The notes under the pieces are model-generated. The model ran no database searches, was not told the DNA's origin, and was given only the letters and a program-made list of their open reading frames with translations. A DNA stretch of 64,000 nt from Xanthoparmelia taractica. Its lineage: Eukaryota > Ascomycota > Lecanoromycetes > Lecanorales > Parmeliaceae. Positions 11,059-23,397 of the stretch are shown here, piece after piece; positions within the stretch are counted from its first letter, which is position 1, and each line of letters starts with the position of its first letter. Position numbers and translations under genes: made by a program. The DNA lies in contig JANQBS010000069.1 of the NCBI GenBank assembly GCA_033085395.1, positions 62,001-126,000 of the forward strand, read 5' to 3'.

Positions 11059-13874
11059 ATGGCGGGGGGAACCAAGGTTGAGCATGATTCCGACCACCAC
11101 CACCAACCATCACCTACTACTACCCATCCCTTTCCCACTCCTTCGGAATCTCATCATCATCATCATCATCCCAAAACAAACAAGTCCAAGTCCCACGATA
11201 GAGACAAAGACTCTCCTCCTGCCTCTGCATCCGCCAAAAGAAGATGCGTGAGCACCGCCTGCATAGCCTGTCGCAGGAGAAAATCCAAGGTACGCGTTCC
11301 CTCGTCTGCAAATGCTACGCTGCGGGACCAGGATCATTAGCTGACCAACGATTTCAACAACCAGTGTGATGGGAATACACCAAGCTGTGCTGCCTGCTCC
11401 TCCGTTTACGGAACCGAATGCGTCTATGACCCTAACTCGGACCATCGTCGCAAGGGCGTCTACAAAAAAGACATTGACAACCTGAAGACGCGCAATTCCA
11501 CCCTACAAACCCTCATCCAGGCTATCCTCAACTATCCCGAGAACGAGGTACCGGATCTGGTCAAACAGATAAGGACGTGTGAGAGCTTGGACGATGTGGC
11601 AGAATCAATCCTCGCGAGGGATAATGGCGTCGGAGAGGATGATGGTATTGACGAGGCGCCCGCAAACGACGGCACGCCCTCGAGTGTCCCTAAATTTGAA
11701 AGAGAACTATCGGGAAAGATGGGCAAGCTGCGGTTGGACAATGGCTCCATGAGCATCATTGGAGGGACCTCGAACCTCATCTTCGTCGGGTCCGGGACCG
11801 ATGGGGAAGACGGAGGCTCCACCACCGAGGATTCAGAGCAGTATGAAGAGCAAGAGTATGCCATTACCTCGTGGACAGATGTCACATCCGACCCGGACCT
11901 TGTCGTCCATCTGCTCAACATGTACTTTGCGTGGCACTACACCTACTTCACCACACTTTCCAAAGGCCTCTTCTACCGTGATTTCCAGCGGGGCAAAACC
12001 GCCCACGATGTCAAACGAAAGACGGAATACTGCACGCCGCTGTTGGTCAATGCTATGCTCGCTTTGGGGTGCCACTTTACTTCGTGGCCTCAAGCCAGAG
12101 CCGATCCTGGAGATTCTGCAACCGCTGGCGATCACTTCTTCCGGGAAGCCAAGAGACTCATCCTGGAGAATGACGAGCACGAAAACCCGAGGCTGACGAC
12201 AGTCCAGGCATTTGCGCTCATGTCGGTCCGTGAAGCTGGGTGTGGGCGTGAGGCTCGAGGGTGGGTATACAGTGGGATGAGCTTTCGGATGGCTTGCGAC
12301 CTTGGACTGAATATTGACTCCGGCTCCAACAACCTTGACGAACCGGAAATTGATGCTCGTAGGATAACAATCTGGGGCTGTTTCCTATTTGACAAGTGAG
12401 AACACCTCTCTTGCTGTATTCCATTGTTTCTGACTTGGCAGGTGTTGGTCGAACTACCTCGGACGACAACCTCAGCTGCCGCTATCTAGCATCGCAGCCC
12501 CGAAATTTGATGTCTTTCCGATGGAGGATGCTGACATGTGGTCACCCTACCTGGACACTGGGGTCGGCAAAACGCACGTTCAAGCATGCCGAACACGCGC
12601 CGTCGCACTTCAAACATCTCAACTGTGTGAGATTAGTAGCGATCTCCTGCTTTACTTCTACCACCCTCATCAGTTAGAGAAGCCAATGGGCAAGCAGGCG
12701 GAGCTCAAGAAGCTGGGTGAGCTGCACACACGACTTGAAGCATGGCGGAAAAATCTACCAAAGGAGATGGAGCCAAAGGAGGGTCAACTGCCGAATGTTC
12801 TTGTCATGCAGTAAGCTCGGATGCCGCCGTCCAAAGGGAACGAACTGACGTGGCCATAGCATGTTCTTCCAGCTTCTATTCATACATCTGTTCCGCCCGT
12901 TTCTGAAGTACAAACAAGCCACCTCTCCACTACCTTCCCACGTTTCACCGCGGAAGATTTTGACCCACGCCGCCTCCATGATATCGAAGCTTCTCCGTCT
13001 CTACAAACGAACCTATGGCTTACGTCAAATCTGCAACATTGTCGTCTATATATCTCACTCAGCATGTACGGCACACCTTCTCAACCTTCCAGACAAGAAT
13101 GCCGCACGGGACCTTGTGCATGGCCTTAAACATCTAGAGGAAATTGGCGAAAGCTGGCTGTGCGCCCGTAGGACTCTGGGAATATTACACACGGTGGCGG
13201 TACGTTGGAAGATTGAGTTGCCCGAGGAAGCGGACAAGACTATCCACCGGGCGCAGGAGAAGTTTGGTTCTTTGAACACGCCCGACCGTGAGGTTACGCC
13301 CAAGGCGGACAATCAAATGTTGCCGCCAACGCCGATGCAGCCACTGCCTCCGCCTATCGCGAAGCCCAAGTCCGAACCGAACGCCAAACACCATCTCAAT
13401 CCCACCAACGGCGTCGCATCCAATGGATTTTTCTCGGCTACTGCTCCCTTGGCAAGCCCGATGCCTACACCAGACATGCCGCGTCTGGACAGCCTCCTTA
13501 CGATGCCAACGCAATCGGCCAACGATTTCAACCCAAAGTCTGGGCAGCACAGCTACGTCATGCCCCAACCGCAGCAAGAGATGTGGAACAACAGCCAAGC
13601 CCCGCAAGCGCCGCAGGTTCAGCAGACATCCCCTACCATGCTCTTTGGTGGTGTGGAATCACTGATGCAGGATCAGGAATGGTGGCTACGGGATTCGAAC
13701 CAAATGTTTGCCAACTGGAATGGGATGGAGCAGGACGCGGCTCTGCAAGGTAATGCTGGTTTTGATAAAGGCACGGGAAACATGGGATACGGGACCGGTG
13801 TCTATGACATGAATGGGAACATGAATGGGACTGGGCTGAATGGCTACGGTGGGCAACTGAACGACAAGCTCTGA
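11059..13874 (+). CDS. Zn(II)2Cys6 transcription factor, NirA-like
   Basis: Model: exons 11059-11289, 11365-12395, 12442-12810 and 12860-13874, giving 881 residues, about the size of Aspergillus NirA. All introns are GT-AG, 46-75 bases. The zinc cluster spans the first intron: CIACRRRKSK then CDGNTPSCAACSSVYGTEC, the C-x2-C-x6-C-x6-C-x2-C-x7-C layout. It is followed by the linker YDPNSDHRRKGVYKKD typical of the NirA/NIT4 group. The fungal regulator middle domain is seen in SFRMACDLGLNID and RRITIWGCFLFDKCWSNYLG. The C-terminus is Pro/Gln/Asn-rich and ends with an aromatic/acidic patch (LMQDQEWWLRDSNQMFANW), plausible for activation. NirA activates nitrate assimilation genes, but the group has paralogues and no nitrate gene lies nearby, so that role is not established here. 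A CAT run near 11147-11168 encodes six histidines. Confidence 0.85.
11147..11168 (+). repeat. CAT/CAC trinucleotide run (His tract)
   Basis: A short trinucleotide tract inside the first exon of the NirA-like gene. It encodes a run of six histidines ahead of the zinc cluster and is likely to vary in length between strains. Confidence 0.7.
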
Positions 13875-15755
13875 TATCTTCTTTTGGCTGTCGTTCAAGA
13901 CATGACTAATGACGGGAATGGGATGAAAGCTGACTACATACATACGAGCCGACGACGCCGAAGAGCTTTATTAATTGTTGTTTTGGCAACAGAAACTTTT
14001 GGCTGCGTTCTCGGCATCTTTTATACACTATACTAGCTACAGTTTTAAAGACATGTATACTACTTGTATACGAGTACACCGTATCCCCTCGCTGTGTTCT
14101 CTAAACCACATGCCCCAGGCAATGAATCATACCGAGGCAGTATGATATGACTCTGCCGTAACCCAGCCTTACAACATGGCTCCAGATCCGTCAATACGGT
14201 GTGGTCGTCGGAACCACTCAAACCCGTCAGGCAGGCAGGGTTATGAGTCGACTAGAGACAGGTTATCAATCGTTCGCCCAGATTCAACGAGGGATCAAGG
14301 AGGATATCGAGTAGGCAGCGAACGTGTCGAGGGTGATGGTGGGGAGGGGGGCAAGTGGTGGGAGTTTTCGTGTTCTTGATCTTTGATCTTGAGATCTGGT
14401 GTTTTGTTAGTTATCTGGTGTTTGGCATTGGCATGGCTGTTATTTGGGACTTTTGGCGAGCTGCGGCTTTTGCTTCTTTTTTTTTTTTAATTGTTCTTCT
14501 TATTCTTCTTCTTCTCCCCCCCCCCTCTCTCTCACAGGCCCCTCCTTCTTCTCCCGCTTCTCCTGACCTGTCGTTCTAGGACTTTGTTACATAGAATCGT
14601 GATCTCCAATGCAATGTGCACTTCAAGTCCTGCACGTCCGATCTTTTTCAGCTGCCGCGATACGGATAAATGAAGACGCTGTGTTGCATACAGCTTGCGT
14701 GGTAAGTATAGTACTCTTTCCAGCGAGCCGGAGATGATCGTTTGCATGTTGAGTAAGCGCAAAAAGGGGCATTTTGCTCGGGGTTCTTGCAGTGTGGAGA
14801 AACGCAGAGTCCGTGATAGGTGTTGCTTTTTGCCCTCCCCCCCCCGGCTTTGTTTTTGTTCTCTATTTCCGGGGATTTTGGAATCGAACATCTGATCTAA
14901 CCTACTCAACGACCTTTTGCGTCTCTTTCTGCAAAGAAAGAAAGCTTACAATTCGATTCGCTGAGGGGAGTCGTGGACGCTGCAGCCAGACGTTGTCGAC
15001 ACACATCGCTTTGAGATCTGATCCGGACGTGAAATCCGACGCGGGTAATTCTCCTTATTTTCGCCTAACGAGAGAGAGAGAGAGAGGGAGGGAGAGTGAA
15101 ACTGAATGCTTACCGTCATTATGCCCTTGCCTCCCCCTCTTTCTCCTCCCTCCCTCTCTCCCTGGAGAAAACCATCTATACACCCATCCCCAGCTCTCCC
15201 AGATCATCGCCTACGAACTTCACCTAGTCGTCTTACGAATAATGATCCTGCAGTCCTCTACAAAGACTGTGCGAGCCAAATCTCCCAAGGTAAGGCACGC
15301 GGGTGCATGCTTGTGCTGTTGTACAATATGGTATGGCGAGGCCTGGTGATGGGCGGATTTCCGGAGTTGGAAGACGGACGGAGGAGCGCTCGATCGGGTG
15401 TGGGATAAGAGGAGAGGCTACTATGGTAGGCGGAGATGGCTTGGTCCATCTGGGGCAGTTGTGGGGAGGCGCGAGTGGGGGCCAGGACAGGACTGGTTTA
15501 CTATACAGTACACAAGACATGTCCTGAAGGAGAGCATCGGAAGGATATTCGAATCGTAAGGTATGCTAGACTTTTCAACCATCTGCGCTAAGCCCATGCA
15601 ATCAGCGTGTGTGGGGAATGAACGTTTGAGAAGGATGGAGAAACCGAAAAATAAAAAGAAAGCTCCCAAAAACCCACTGCTTAAGAGAGACAAGCCCGGC
15701 GAAAGATGGCGTGATTCTTGGAAGAAGCCCCATTATCCATTTCTGCAAACTGCAA

Positions 15756-15823
15756 ACAAAAAACAAAAAACAAAAAACAAAAAACAAAAAACAAAAAACA
15801 AAAAACAAAAAACAAAAAAAAAC
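15756..15823. repeat. (AAAAAC)n microsatellite
   Basis: About 68 bases of near-perfect hexamer, ending in a longer A run. It makes a Lys/Asn/Gln-rich open frame that should not be taken for a gene. Confidence 0.9.
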
Positions 15824-17017
15824 AAGCTAGTCAATAGCGAGCCCGAGACATCACAGCCAAACAACCCCCTTTTTAGCACATCCGGACAACTTTCCACCCT
15901 CGCCATTCTGCACCTCTTCGGTGGTAGGAGTCCTAGTATTGCCCGGGTTGTAGCGGATGATTCCTATGCGCTCGCGCCGTCAGCGGATCCAGTGATTCTG
16001 GTTCCCTACCGGAATCGAAACATTTGAAGATCTGGCTTCAACGATGACATGATGAAGCTGGCCGGATTGAGTCAGCAGAAGTCTTTGAAAGGGTGTGTGC
16101 CGCGCTCACCAATTCCCAGGTATCTCCGGTACAATAACATGATTAGCTCTCACACATCGTTCTGTGGGAATAAAATTCATCCCAACGATTTACAGCATGT
16201 GCTTATTGATAGAGAAAACGAATGTTGTGGTAGTTGAGGTCTTGCGGCCGTTGGAGCCATCCACGCTACTACCACTGATGTTCTCGTCAGTAAAATCGAG
16301 ATGGAACTAATATGGACACAGCTTAGCAAAAACACCATGTGCGGGAAGACACGCAGGAGTTATCGCTCACATACCTCCAAGCCAAAACGCATCGTAATCG
16401 GTCCAGATATCAAACACGCCGCCATGAGGGTGCTCGGGCGAATCTGTCATCTCGAACGACTGAGTTTATGCACCAGGACCTGCTGTATGCGTGCTTCCAG
16501 CCTTCCAGGTCACAAGTGAAATCTGTAGAGGATTTTGGCGGCTGAGAGATAGGTCCCTCTGGAAGCCTGGATCAAAGTGGCTTATGTCTTGTTCAAACCT
16601 AGCAAGAGTGACTGCTTCAATGGCGAGGGGGGGCTCTTTGGCTTTCATGGTGATAGAACACCCTAAACTTTTAGACGGCGGTGCTGAGACGTCAGCCCAT
16701 CGTTACACGGCCGAGCCAGCGTTGAAAAGCCAAGGGCTCTCGTGAGCGTCTTGCAGAGATGGTCGGAGAATTCATTTCAGTAGGATAATCGAGTTTTGAA
16801 ATACCCACATTGCAGTTCGCTGGAATTATTTCGGTTGAAGTCAAGGTCAGGGGTTGGCAAAGCACACCCGTCTGATGAGCGTTTGGTCAAGGAAGCAGAT
16901 CCGGTATCCGCAATCTCACGCGCTCTTGTCAGCTTGTATTCAGTCGGAAGACCTGATAGTCGACTTTCGTTCGGCTACACATCTGTTGGGAAGAGTGTCT
17001 CTTCCAGGGAAGATAAT

Positions 17018-17252
17018 GTATACTAATACTTCGATTATTTACAAATCATACAAATACTTATAATAATAGATCCTTTATCTTATAGATGAAATAATTCATT
17101 TACAATATTTATAATCTAATTTATCTCTACAATACATTCAATCGTATTAACAATTTTCGAATAGCTATAAAGTCATGTAAGTCTATAATATCGTTTTCTA
17201 TAAATCTTATATCTATTATTCCAGTAATTTCTCTACAATATAATCTATGAGC
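17018..17252. other. A/T island, possible decayed repeat
   Basis: About 235 bases made almost entirely of A and T (many TATA, AATA and TTAT words) with sharp borders against ordinary sequence on both sides. Such islands often mark repeats hit by repeat-induced point mutation in ascomycetes. No transposon protein or terminal repeat is visible, so the origin is inferred from composition alone. Confidence 0.5.
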
Positions 17253-17305
17253 TTCATTACACTTACTATAAGTCTCGCATTACCCCCTCAAAGCTTCCCC
17301 CTACA

Positions 17306-19983
17306 TCAAACCCCAGCAAAACTCCACGCCCCAATCAACACGGACAGCAACAGCAAACGACCAAAACCAGGCCTTCGCCCCTGCGCTCCGCCCGTAAACG
17401 CCAGCGCACCACCAATACTTCCAGACCTGCCACTTCCAGTCTTATTCTCTGGACCCTGACTCGCTAAACCACCTGAAATCAAACCCGAAGTCTGCACTGG
17501 AATCGTAAAAGCCCCGACGCCAAGATTCGACGATATGAGCGGGTCCGCGATCGCTGTTGCGCCGGCGCCCGTTACGACTGGCTTACTCGCAGCCTCGATC
17601 TGGTACCCATGGTGCAGATTACTCGAGGAGTCGAGTGAGTAGGATGTACCATCGACGATCAAAGCTGGAGCACCGGGCATAAGAGTTGTAGAATGTATGG
17701 ATATTCCTGTGGGCAAAGGGAGGACCGCTTCGTTGTTTATTGTTGTGGGTTGAGGGGTAGGTTTCGGGATTGGATAGGAGTGGCCGTTTATATATATGTT
17801 ATTGGAGTCGTCGAGAGAGAACGTTGTGCCGGCGATAATCGCTGCCGGAGCTCCGTTTTTGAGCGCGGTTTCTTGGATAGCGACGCCTTGGGGTAAAGGT
17901 GTAAGGATGTGATTTGCGATGCTCGTGATGGAGGGAGACGCTATTGGGTTGATATACGCTATGTGATCGTCAATTTGAAGATTGTTGCTCGTGGCGAGTT
18001 GTTGCCCCCTAGCACCCGTTGCGCTGGCATCAGAGTTGATATTTATGCTGTTAATGTGAGAGTCCTTAACGCCTGCTAAGACATGATGATCACCTAGAAT
18101 GGCTGTCACGCTTGATGCAGATGATGATGCAAGCGATTGTGGTTCGTACGTAGTATCTCCATCTCTAATCGGTGCTCCTTTGTTTGCATGAACGTTCAAT
18201 CGCTGATTTGGATCGCTATTGGCCGCAGTATTTGGCAGCGTATGCTCTCCGTAACCATCCTTGGGATGGCTGGGGGCAGGGCTCGCTCGTGAAGACTGTC
18301 TTTGCGAATCACTACTACCTTGGTTGTTCGTTGAAGGATCGACAGGGATCTTCATGTCTTTAGGCGGGCCATTATTCTGTGACACGTCATCTTGCACGCC
18401 ACTGCTTCCATGACTCTTGGCTAACGACGGATCGCTTAGAGTAATAGCGGGATCTGCCGATGTACTGGTTCTCTTTGGTAGACTCTCCTGTGTCGCAGCA
18501 GGCTTTGGTGTTGCAGCAGGCTTTGGTGTCCCTGGATCTAGATTGAGAGTTGATGGAATTGTCACCTTAGGCACTAGCGCAGTTGCTGGATCGAGCGTTC
18601 TTGGCGGATCGTAGCCAGTGAAAGAGCCTGGAATACAAATTTTCCACAAAGGATGAATGTCAAGAAGTTTAGATGGAAATACGATCAGAGGACGAAAAGG
18701 CTCGCCAGGTTCTGGTTTATACCACTGACTCGACATGACGCTCATTGGCGGGCATGGCAGGTCATTGAAGTTGTAGACCGATCCCGTAGTAATACCACTT
18801 TGTTGCGCAGCGTACATAGCAGTCGCGACTGTCGAGAGTTCTCCGGGAGTAAATGCGAGTAGCGTGGAGTCGATAGTAGGGCCTCGGTATCCACAGCTAT
18901 CCGTTGCACTCAGGCTATAGAAGTCGACGTAGATTGAAGGAGAGGTAAAGGTATGGCTACCGTAGATAACAGTACTACCCGGAGAAGCGTCATTGCTTAC
19001 AGGATTCCCGTCAGACTCATTTATCGGGGCCCGGCGCAAATTGGGTATGGCAATGGGGTTTGCACGAGCTTGGATCGTTTGGTCTAGCGATTCTGCGCGC
19101 CGTTGGATTTCGGCGTGCTCCAACTAGGAAGTGTCGTCGACGGCATTTTCCACATCCCCGGGTCGGTGCTGACACTCACGCCTGTTTTCGACTCCCACGG
19201 ATTTGACATGGGCATTTTAAACCAGATGCCGTTAATCTCAGTATATACCATGGTAGTAATGATCTGACTATGCATATTCGCATCTGTAGGAGTATAGCCC
19301 CAGTATGTGAAGCCCAAAGCTGTAGTTGCGCCTTGAGTTGGCGCGTTGACGCTCGTGCCGATGATGCTCAAGCACGAAGTATTCGCCTCGGGTGATGGCC
19401 AGTAGTACACGTCAACATTAGGGCCATCGATCGCGCAAGGGCCGCAGCATCCATACATGACCGCTTGCTCCGACGGCTCACGGACTGCGGAGCTGTATTC
19501 GAAGGAGGAAGATGCACACGCAGGCTCCCTCATCCAGCTTTTCAGGGTCGACCACAACGATAAGGTAGCAGGTGGTATACCAGCAGTGCCGCCGGGACAT
19601 TGGTTCGGATCATACCCAGCCGGTTTTTCATCGACTTCTTCATTAAGGCCAACGACTAAAGCATGAGCGGAGTTTGTAACACTAAAGCATTCGTTTTCCA
19701 ACAAGGCTTGTAAAGTCTTGTTGAAGAAGACACTTGCCGCTTTTTGCTTGTCACCTTGACACGTATTGTCCCAAAGGATACACTCTTCTGAGACGTTGAA
19801 ATGAGAATCCGGGTACAGTGAAGTACCATTTGCCGTGGCTGGAGGTCCGCTGGTATTCATGGCTTGATCAGGATCCCGATTCCAGAGGCTGTACGGTTTG
19901 GGGGCAACAAAGGCGTCGCTCAATCTGGCTCTGTCGAGGAAGGTTAGAAGTGCGTAACCAACATAACGATGCGCTTCACGCAT
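17306..19983 (-). CDS. large Ser/Thr/Pro-rich, probably GPI-anchored surface protein
   Basis: Model: exons 19983-19180 and 19123-17306, giving 873 residues. The intron is 56 bases with a strong GTGAGT donor and CCTAG acceptor. The N-terminal half is rich in Cys and Asn-x-Ser/Thr sites (for example NTSGPPATANGTS and YGCCGPCAIDGPNVDVYYW), as in an extracellular domain. The middle is low-complexity Pro/Thr/Ser and includes a duplicated TPKPAATPKPAAT. Two similar modules follow: GAPAAIIAGTTFSLDDSNNI and GAPALIVDGTSYSLDSSSNL, each preceded by a PLPxGxxI segment. This module recurs in many fungal wall proteins. The tail GGALAFTGG ... FGRLLLLSVLIGAWSFAGV is hydrophobic after small residues, consistent with GPI attachment. 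The N-terminal hydrophobic stretch (YVGYALLTFL) is a weak signal peptide, so a further upstream exon is possible. Confidence 0.65.
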
Positions 19984-21986
19984 GATTTTCAAATTTCAAC
20001 AAGTCAAAACCAGCAAGGCTGACTGGTTCCACAGAAAGTAGTCAGTATTTCTGTTCTGAAGCGGACATAAAGAGATTTATAAGCAAGGAAGAAAGAAAAG
20101 TATATTCATATCCACGTATCTTTAATATGTAGGTGCCATTAGCGAATTCCCTGAGACCATCCGGATATAAGCAGTACTTTCGCATGAAAGGAGAATACTG
20201 ATACGACTCCGCCTGATCCTCAGGCTCCCGGCAGGTTGTTCAGATACACGGGTACGTGTCAAGATACGACAGCCTCTTTGAAATGAGAGTAAGGGGAGCG
20301 CTAATGCAAGTAAGCAGCCGATTAGGCCACTGTTTCGTCAATCAATGAATCTGCGTCGTTTCATGCATCGAATTTACGTGCCAATCTTGTATGATAGAAG
20401 ACTTTAGGGCCCAAATTGACGAAATGTCTTGTTAATGCGGCTATGGCAAGTCAGTCACAGCGTCCCTTACCCTAAGGGATCGCTCGCTATCCTCGTGCCG
20501 CGAAGGATTCCTCATTTTCATCACGTAGTCTCTGGGTTTGAACGGATCGGCGCTCATCTGCACTGATTATAATGATCACTAGTCAGTTCAATGGGTGTAA
20601 GGCTATGTGATGATTGTCATTGATACGGTACCTGGGGATTCGCTACGTGGCTACACTGGCCTTTCTTACAGAGGCAACTAAAATTGAGCCATATTGCGGT
20701 GCGCCAGGCTCGATCCATCCCGTCTGTGCATCTGCACATAAATGAACACCAGTAATTCCAGTGGGTGCAAGACCAAGTGGTCATTAGGATTGATACCGTT
20801 TCTAGTGATTCATAGTGTTAGTGACGTATCTTAGTGATGGATTGAGGATTTCTGCCCTATTGCACTACCAATGTGTTTGTTGATTTTCCAAGAGCCGACA
20901 TTGGTCAGGTAACATCAAGCCAAAATAACAAAGAATTTTTGCTTAACGAGGGACGCGTTTCAGCGAGCATAGAAGGATCTGAATGGGTCCAGTCTTCTAG
21001 CCTTTCCACATCGATTGGTGACATTGGCTCGTAGAGGTGGCACGGTGTCAGCTGACGCTGATGCCTAGGAAAGGGCAAAAAATCGCGGGCTACCACATCA
21101 ATACTCTCCAGCTCATCGGATCATCATATCCCACTATTCTATTCCAAAACTGTCGGATCCAAGATATTATAGCATACCTGTAATTCAACGGCAAATGAAC
21201 ATCTTTTCATCTGAAGATATAATTGCCAATCATTGTGTACCAAGCAGCATGAGCAAGGCCAAGCTCTACACGGATTGGCGGTATCTGTGATTCCGCCTTT
21301 GGAAGCATGCATATTGATGACCGGCATCTCCGTCGCCTTGCATTGGCACTTAAAGAAATATCATAAAAATTCCGAATGAAGGGAAATAAGAGGGTGGCTC
21401 ATAAGGCTGCCGTGTCAAGGCTGCAAGAGTAATGGAACCACAGACGCATTTCTGCTGCTGGGCCAACTTTACCGCAGTAATCGGCCTTCGTTGCTATCTC
21501 GTACATGATCGGATGCTGTGCCATGACAGAAATAAAGGTCTCATGTTGTCATCCAATAGAAAAAGTGGTGTGGTGATGATGATCAATTCCTTTTTCCATC
21601 TTCACAGCAAGTTTAATGAAGCTCCAAGTCGGAAGGCCTCATAGAGGCGGGGAGGAGGGAGAATAGATATTTTAAGATGTATTCTGTCACTCAATAGGTT
21701 CGAAGAACACGTCGCTGCTCGAACGCGAGTTAGGAAACGCACAGGAACTGCTACGAGAAGTTAAGGCGAAACACCGGGCGCAGTGGGGAGGTAAACCGGG
21801 AAGACTGCTGCTTACAGATAAGGGTCGGCGATCGTTGGTTACCTTTTTTTGTTTGCAGAATGAGCCTGTTCTTGAAATTGGGCTGCGGCTGCGCGTACAC
21901 TCCCATCCCACCAGGCGTACATGCCCTATTTCCTAGGCGTACAGCCCCCCAGTACCAGTTTTCCTAGCCGAGCATAACGTTCGGTG
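19984..21986. other. gene-free region, 2 kb
   Basis: No open frame here looks coding. It contains an imperfect direct repeat (20557-20632 and 20729-20802). The segment upstream of the GPI-type gene presumably holds its promoter. Confidence 0.5.
20557..20802. repeat. imperfect direct repeat, two copies of about 75 bases
   Basis: Copy 1 (20557-20632) and copy 2 (20729-20802) share CATCTGCAC, then ATGA.CAC.AGT, TGGGTG.AAG and ATTGATAC in the same order, with scattered substitutions and small gaps. The spacer is about 96 bases. It lies in non-coding sequence. Confidence 0.6.
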
Positions 21987-23397
21987 CTAGTCTACTGACA
22001 TACTACACGGGCACATCGTTAGCATATACAGTTCTACTAGAGGAGCTGACTGTCGCGACGTCAGCACACCTCCTCCATAGATGGAAGGATCCAGCTTTGT
22101 GCGTAGGTAACAGGGTACCGGCAGTCGTTCTGCCTTGAGAAAAACACGCAATTCAACAGCCTGAGAGTGATTCATGTCGTTCACGACGCCATCGAGTTCC
22201 TCCCTCACCACCGCCCATCCGCCTGCGCCGTGCAGACCTGGAGCATGCAGGAACTGGGCGAGATGTCCACGGAAGAGGGAAGAGTACACGCTTTGATATA
22301 CGTCTTCGAGCCTCTCCCGCGTGTGATAGGCGTCCAGAGGCGCGGTTGCTAACTCCGGAGCCAATTGTCGTTCTGTTGGCATGCGCAGCTTTATGCCGCC
22401 GAAGTCACGGCTGGCGAAGCCGACGAGGCGCCGATCTTTGAGGGTGAAACGTGCGACCATGTTTCGACTGTGTGCTTCTAGCCCGATGCCATGGTGAATA
22501 AGGGCTGGTAAGACGACTCGAACTAGGCATCGAGAATAACTGGACCGTTATGTCAGCACGGCCTTTACCACCGTGAAGTGGTCTGGTTTTGCTTCCTGTA
22601 TCAATTTACTGCCAGAACCAGGCTCTCCTCTCTTCCGCAATTCCTAGCTCAAGAATCCGCTCAGCATGGCAAGGCCCTCCTTTGACCTCTCTTTCGGCGA
22701 GTGCTGCGCACGGAATCAACACTTGGCCGTTCGAGCACGCTTTGTCCTCGAGGTCGTCCCGAAGAATGCAGCCGATTTGCTTCGCTCGGGCTGGGTCCTT
22801 TCGCGCGCCCGTCACGCAGGCTATCTCCTTGAAGACCCAGAGCTCGGGTGGGGGTATACTCTCCAGCAGCGTGGAGAGCTGTGGTCCTGGGTGAGCAGCA
22901 GCGTTCAAGGTCCTTGTTGTCGTTGTGATGGTGCAATTGAAGGCTAATTTGATGGGGCAGGGGAATCCGAGCGGTGAAGGCAATGTTACAGTTCGTGAGG
23001 AAGATTGGACTTGCGCTTGGAGGGTCACTGGAGATAGCGAAAGCGTTTGAGGTTCCAGACTTCTCTCGACGGCGAGAACTTGGCACTTCAGACATGGGAT
23101 GATTATCTTCTCGGGGTCCGCGGCGCCGATGTGGGAGGAGCTGACTCAATACTTGCTCAAAGGGCCCGGTGATCTCTACCGAAGCGCGAGGAATCGATGC
23201 GAACACTATTTCAGGTTCGATTACGCTCAGTAAATCCTCGGGATCTAGTGGTAAGGGAGGATTTTGGGGAAAGCAGGTGCGGTGCACCTGCACTGAATCA
23301 GGCTGTTTGGTTGCGTTTGCGTCGAGTAGACCCGCGACTCACCGGGTGCTGCGGATGACCTCTGATGATGGCCCTTTCCAGCTCGTTATACCTACGC
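21987..23397 (-). pseudogene. IucA/IucC-type siderophore synthetase, probably damaged
   Basis: Pieces read 23397-23343, 23287-~23130, ~23129-22610 and 22539-21987, with introns 23288-23342 (GTGAGT/TGCAG) and 22540-22609 (GTAAAT, CTGAC branch site, CCAG). They give the family landmarks in order: RGHPQHP; PCLKCQ; LAFNCTITTTTRTLNAAAHP; IGCILRDDLED; AWFWHYSRCLV; HHGIGLEAHSRN; FASRDFGG; and a C-terminal FhuF-like part. NRPS-independent siderophore synthetases join a carboxylate such as citrate to an amine or alcohol using ATP. Two faults are seen. Near 23130 the frame changes with good similarity on both sides, though a 46-base intron at about 23156-23111 could also explain it. And no exon for the N-terminal 100-150 residues was found upstream, where only simple repeats occur. 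It may be a relic, or a gene with an undetected first exon. Confidence 0.7.

Larger units (their letters stand above)
13875..17305. other. gene-poor intergenic region, 3.4 kb
   Basis: It lies between the convergent ends of the NirA-like gene (+) and the GPI-type protein (-). Open frames are short, overlap on both strands and mostly follow simple sequence (poly-pyrimidine near 14480-14530, GA runs near 15070, an AAAAAC microsatellite at 15756-15823). None has recognisable protein character. The right end, 17018-17252, is an A/T island listed separately. Confidence 0.5.

Noticed and set aside
15563..16027. A 154-codon Lys/Asn-rich open frame
   Set aside because: It is produced by the AAAAAC microsatellite; neither flank has protein-like sequence or splice support.
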